Positions 59,950 through 64,000 of a stretch of 64,000 bases of DNA are shown here, in pieces. The position numbers were made by a program, and so were the translations under genes. The first letter of the stretch is position 1. Each line of letters starts with the position of its first letter. The notes under the pieces are model-generated. The model had not been told where the DNA came from. It did no database searches and saw nothing but the letters and a program-made list of their open reading frames with translations. The DNA comes from Tomocerus qinae. Lineage: Eukaryota; Arthropoda; Collembola; Entomobryomorpha; Tomoceridae. The stretch is from positions 5,828,001-5,892,000 of the forward strand of contig CM034546.1 of the NCBI GenBank assembly GCA_020055645.1. Reading direction: 5' to 3'.

Positions 59950-62900
59950 ATGCACGCAAAATGTGCAGCCGTTTGGATTTTGGTTCCTCTTTTACTTCCT
60001 TTGTTTGTTTTTTTTATTTGCTATTGCATTTATTTGGCAAATGGTCTTGTGGGTTTACTGTAAGATATTTCATCCCAATTTGGCAACGTGTCATTCAGTA
60101 GATAAAATGATCTACTCCTGCTCCGAAAACAACGATCCTCCTCACGGTTTCAGTTTTCTTTTAGAAGGTCAAGTTAATGTGGCGGATTTCTGGACGACGT
60201 TTGTGGAAAAAGTAATTGACATAAAGGACGTTAAAAATGACACAGATCCGCATATTAGATTTTATCAAAGCGCGATGGATTTGGGAGGAGAACTATTTTT
60301 CCAGACACACGAAAACATTTTGTTTGAAAATCACGTCCATTCCTTAACGATACCAAATAACGAAACTCGGTTACAAAATATTACCAATTGGATTGTCAAA
60401 CCTTATAGATCAGATTGTCCTTCTTGGGGAATGTTATTTTTGACTGTAGAAGAATCTGATGAGGTGACTTTTGTTTTCAAATTGCATCACGTACTAGCAG
60501 ATGGCTATTCTCTTCTGCACATCATGGATCTATTGACTAATACAAAATATAAATATCAAGTAAAAGATTTTCAAGACACGGCAGCAGAAAAAGTAATTTT
60601 TACTTGCTATTACAATTATTTATTATAGTACGAGAAAGGTTAAGCCCCCAGCGGGGGCTAGAATCAGTGTTTTCAGGACAATTTTGAAGTCTTACTCTTC
60701 ACTCATAGGATGACTTTGACTGCGCAAATTATCAAGACCGCAGATTGAATACATTTGTGTGATAGAAAGGATTTAAAGACTTACCCTCCACTCACCCTAT
60801 CACTTTGACCACACCAATTCTTAAGAACGTAGATGAAATACATATATGTAATCGAAAACCTTTGAAGGATTACTCTCTACTTACTCGATCAATTTTACCA
60901 TACTAATTATTAAGAGAGTAGATTATTTTCATATTCATTCATCTGGTTCCTCAGCATCTAACAAAGCTATATCCAATGAATTTGAAAATATTGTTCAATT
61001 AATAAGTCCAGAAGGCTCAGAACTTCTTCAATATCCCAAGTTTCAGATGATTAGGCTTTTTCTCCCCTTTATGAGCCCGCGCCATAATGAGCCAAAGCCT
61101 CCCTATTTGCATTATTGTAATTTAATTTATTGAATACACATTGACAAAATAATAATTATTTCATTAATGTACAATTCAATCATTTACCCCGGGTTATACT
61201 ATATGCTATAACACACATAACATTTTATTTTATTATAATATACCCCAAACTTTTATTTAAGTGACTGAATGTTTTGAAACTCATCATTCAAATTTTTATA
61301 GTTTCGGCTTATTTTGTTTGTTGTTTTGATATTTGTCATGTACAATAAAAACAGTTCCACAGTAGCCTTTGAATCTTCCTTTGCACATCGAACGTTTTTT
61401 TGAATATCAACTCCAGTATAATGGAAATACACAGATCGCAGATTTATCGGCTGTAAAACCTTTTCACCTACTCTAGTATATTGGCTAAATTTTCTGAAAT
61501 GGTTGGATAAATAAAATACATCATAATCACCGATCATAATCAATCATAACCGATATTCATCCCCATCGATATGAAATCATTTATTCCACCGTAAACTACG
61601 ACTAATTTATCTCGAATTATTTTTTCGACGTTCGTGATTACGGCATTGAAATCTTTGCCATGCGTTAACGATCAACCGTTGAATCCGTTTGCCGCTTTTG
61701 TGTACTGATTGACGACAAAACTATCCTTTAGATGAAAAACCGTTGCCTAAAATGGAAAAAAACATTTGAAATTAGAACAGCAATGTAAATATCCTTTGCA
61801 TCAATTTAATAATATATATGATCAAACAGCAAAACTAACTTCATAAATTATGTCTTTGTGTACGTCTGAAATAGCAAAAGTAGCGAGTTTCATTTTTACC
61901 GTTATTGTTATGCGGTGTCACCATTTCACAGTCCAAGGAGATAATTTTTTCACTATTATATTCACTCCACCATTCTTCCCCAGTTTAAGTACCTGAGGGG
62001 TCCGGTTTCTCAGAGAACGCTGGCTCATCATGTGATGGCACGGGTTTCTCTGAAATTCCAGGCTACCTCAGGCACTATCAATTCTGCCTTCTGTTTCTTG
62101 GGAAAAAATGCTGCTGCCTTCTTTCTTTTTATGGCCAAATCCCATAAATTTTTAACTTTTTTCATTTCGCACAATGGAATGCAATGGAAAACTTTTCGAA
62201 GAAAATCCATTCGATCCCCGATTGATCATTCTTGCAACCATGAAAGTGATTGTTCCTAACATAGAAAATCTTATTTAGTAAACAAAAAAGAATTTTTTAA
62301 TTGAAAAAGGAAATAGTAATAATTACCGCGAAATCCATTATTAGAAATGGAGTCCTTGCACTCCTTGATTTTCTGAATAAATAATTTTGAATTAGATTAG
62401 CTGTTACTGATATATAAATTAGAACGCATATTTAATGACTATCTCCGAAGACTACCCACGCTATTATTGCACTCCTTGATTTTCTGAACAAATAATTTTG
62501 GATTTGATCATTTGGTACATATATTTTTATATGCATCTATTTAAAGATAATCTCTGAAACCTATTTACTCTTTTGATCACACTCTTTGATTTTCTGAATA
62601 AAAATCTTTTGAATTTGATCAGTAAGTTTATAGTCTTTATAGTTGATGTTATGTTGCTTTCTGAGTCAAAACGGAGAAACTTCAAATGTTATGCCAAGGA
62701 TGACTTTTGGAATGCGAGCGCAAAAATATCACATGATTTGGCGAACACTTCTTCCACCAACATCTATAGGCTATGGTAGTAAGTGGAGCCAAAGATGGGA
62801 AATTTTAGTGAAATGTGTGGTTTTGTTTACTACAGCTAAGCTTGCATGTATGGCGTAGAGCGAGGCCCATCTATAAATGCACACACATCATACATACATA

Positions 62901-64000
62901 CATCATCATAAGCTTTTTATAATAATTGAATGTGTATAATAATCTTCTTTATTTTAATGAGTTGATTGTGATTTAATTTTTGAAGGCCCAAATGTTGACT
63001 GAATTGCCATATCGATCTCTACAATTTTTAAAAGAATTTGTGGTAATCAGGAATGAACGAAGCTATTTTAGTAACCAATTATCAGGAGGCCATTTTATGG
63101 CAACGGTTTCCTTACCACTACCGCAGCTAAAGGAAATTCGACGGAAGGCTAATGTGCAATTTGCGTCGGTTATTATGTATCTACTTAAATCCGCCTTCAA
63201 TAGCCACATTCTGGCAACGAAAGAACCTGTCGAATCATTTTTCATCTCCTTCAGCATGCCTTGGCCAAATCACCCAAAAATAAAATTAGCCAACTATGCG
63301 TAAGATTCAAACAGTATATTAAATAAAATACACCCCTTTCCGGGAGAATGGTTCAAAAATCAAAAATGAATGTACAACTTTAGTTTTGTCTATTGTATTG
63401 ACCACCAGCCAATTTTAGTCGGATAAAATGGCCTACTGATTGGCTAAATTAAAAAAAAGCCGGCTAAAATAAAACACTGGGACACTAGAAATAGTAAAAG
63501 TTTGTATTACCATATTCAGCTATCTTTTCCAGTTCATTTTTAATCCTATTAATTGGTCTTTTGGTCGCTGCTGTCGAAGCAATGAGCTGTGAAGGAATCG
63601 TGACTGGAGAAGAATATAGGCCACCCAATTAGCTTTATGGGTGGTCTATTGATTTTCAATCACGATTTCTCCGCATCTCACTGCTTCATAGAAACCAACA
63701 AAAGGCCAATTAATAGGAATAAAAATGAACTGGAAAATATATGAATATGATAATACTTCATCTCTTATTCAGGTGTGGAGGATTTATCCGACCTTTCAAA
63801 ATCAATTCTAAAGAAGTCTGTTTGGAAGAGCTAATTAAAGTGGACAAAGAATACAAAGAAATCCATCGCAAATATTTCAACCGAATTATAAAATGGAGTA
63901 CCTATTGATATTTTACGCCATTTTCCTGTAATCGTAGTAAATGAAGTTATTGACAACTTAGCAATATTTCGAAATGCCACATTTCACTATTCCCACATGC
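59950..64000 (+). CDS. WS/DGAT-type O-acyltransferase, partial at window end, two frame breaks
   Basis: Recognised exons: 59950-60592 (or to 60559), 62986-63299 and 63773-64000 (open at the edge). Exon 1 encodes an N-terminal membrane helix and the catalytic HHVLADG (60485-60505), the HHxxxDG signature of wax ester synthase/acyl-CoA:diacylglycerol acyltransferases. The later exons (SGGHFMATVSLPLPQLKEI, ANVQFASVIMYLL, FFISFSMPWPNHP, NYACGGFIRPF) match the C-terminal half of the family. Exon 1 switches frame at an eight-T run (60008-60015). The last exon needs another one-base shift just before 63898. Both are single extra bases in or near homopolymers, so assembly error and early pseudogenisation are equally possible. 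A middle exon is probably missing; the frame at 62643-62853 (LPPTSIGYGSKWSQRWEILV) is a weak candidate, but its splice phase does not fit. Predicted role: ester or neutral lipid synthesis at the ER. Confidence 0.75.
60690..60930. repeat. tandem repeat, about 105 bp, two to three diverged copies
   Basis: ACTCACYYTATCACTTTGAC, AATTMTTAAGA and the GTAGATTRAATACAT block recur in the first part of the acyltransferase intron. No gene. Confidence 0.6.
61253..62210 (-). pseudogene. decayed DEDDh RNA exonuclease (REXO/ISG20 family)
   Basis: Read on the minus strand: a Lys-rich lead (IPLCEMKKVKNLWDLAIKR, from about 62,200), then LDCEMV near 61,933-61,920, the exonuclease I signature of REXO1/REXO4/ISG20-type enzymes. 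Next come KLATFAISDVHKDIIYE, an intron with a TTTTAG acceptor, LVVVYGGINDF (Exo II-like), and LRSVYFHYTGVDIQ with AKEDSKATVELFLLY (Exo III, where the usual His before the ED pair is replaced by Arg-Cys). Breaks: at least one stop before LDCEMV, a frame shift in an A5 run just after it, a TGA before SLTHGKDF near 61,675, and a small duplication with frame shift near 61,535-61,560. It lies antisense inside the big acyltransferase intron. It is very unlikely to be functional. Confidence 0.8.
62345..62625. repeat. about 110-bp tandem triplicate
   Basis: The segment TTGATTTTCTGAATAAATAA with the TTTTGAATTWGATCA tail recurs near 62,360, 62,475 and 62,580. It overlaps the candidate middle-exon frame, which weakens that exon. 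Confidence 0.75.
63501..63758. mobile_element. 258-bp foldback MITE in an acyltransferase intron
   Basis: TTTTCCAGTTCATTTTTA, CCTATTAATTGG and GGCCACCCA on the left pair with TGGGTGGTC, CCAATTAATAGG and TAAAAATGAACTGGAAAA on the right. The ends are GTATTACCATATTC and, inverted, GTATTATCATATTC. It lies fully within intron 63300-63772. Confidence 0.85.

Noticed and set aside
60059..60098. Possible 40-bp intron to repair the acyltransferase N-terminus
   Set aside because: It is shorter than any other intron in the window, and removing it would delete residues that read well in the second frame. A one-base shift in the T8 run explains the data better.
62573..62858. Overlapping frames proposed as the middle exon of the acyltransferase
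   Set aside because: The best donor (GTAAGT near 62,779) has phase 1 in the favoured frame, while the next exon needs phase 0, and the segment begins in a local tandem repeat. Kept only as a weak possibility.

Overview
The window is eukaryotic, AT-rich animal DNA with short GT-AG introns (about 50 to 650 bp, mostly under 250), TATA plus TCAGT-type core promoters and many small foldback and hAT-like transposons. The gene families present (secreted GtaA-type glutaminase, WS/DGAT acyltransferase, DUF6606/DUF3638/DUF3645 giant ATPase, CUB protein, an invertebrate orphan methyltransferase) suggest a soil arthropod, most likely a springtail (Collembola). That assignment is inference. No rRNA operon, tRNA or CRISPR was recognised.

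Left flank (1-19.6 kb): a tandem repeat, then two intact copies (2589-3232 and 14106-14769) and one promoter-only relic (1535-1915) of an unrecognised small secreted protein family. Between them lie a foldback element, a 37-bp x7 array, a three-exon membrane-anchored SAM methyltransferase (8650-9794) and hAT-type MITEs with perfect 8-bp target duplications. A complete six-exon secreted glutaminase-like gene occupies 15181-18783 on the minus strand.

Centre (19.6-40.4 kb): a 20,740-bp Polinton/Maverick-type element at 19630-40369. It has roughly 1-kb terminal inverted repeats starting AG and ending CT, and a perfect 6-bp target duplication (ACCATT). I see none of the usual Polinton integrase, ATPase, protease or capsid genes. 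The only replication trace is a zinc finger plus a PolB-N-terminal-like module that stops before the exonuclease region. The cargo is an intact 8-exon C2H2 zinc-finger gene with degenerate relatives on the other strand, two divergent Thr/Ser-rich cell-surface or secreted proteins sharing a small Cys-rich head, a compact second zinc-finger gene, a cluster of perfect or near-perfect hairpins, a 28S rDNA scrap and large minisatellites built on one shared core. Each inverted repeat carries an outward-facing TATA/initiator promoter.

Right flank (40.4-64 kb): a secreted CUB-domain gene (minus strand), a 1.1-kb near-palindromic foldback, another hAT-type MITE, then a giant SecA-like ATPase gene (48024-57640, 3124 aa from two exons). 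A perfectly in-frame extra 3' exon lies beyond its TGA. The window ends inside a WS/DGAT acyltransferase gene with two single-base frame breaks. A decayed DEDDh RNA exonuclease lies antisense in that gene's large intron.

Multi-exon genes are given as one span with exon limits in the evidence. Exon joins were checked by hand for phase and splice sites but not by transcript data.
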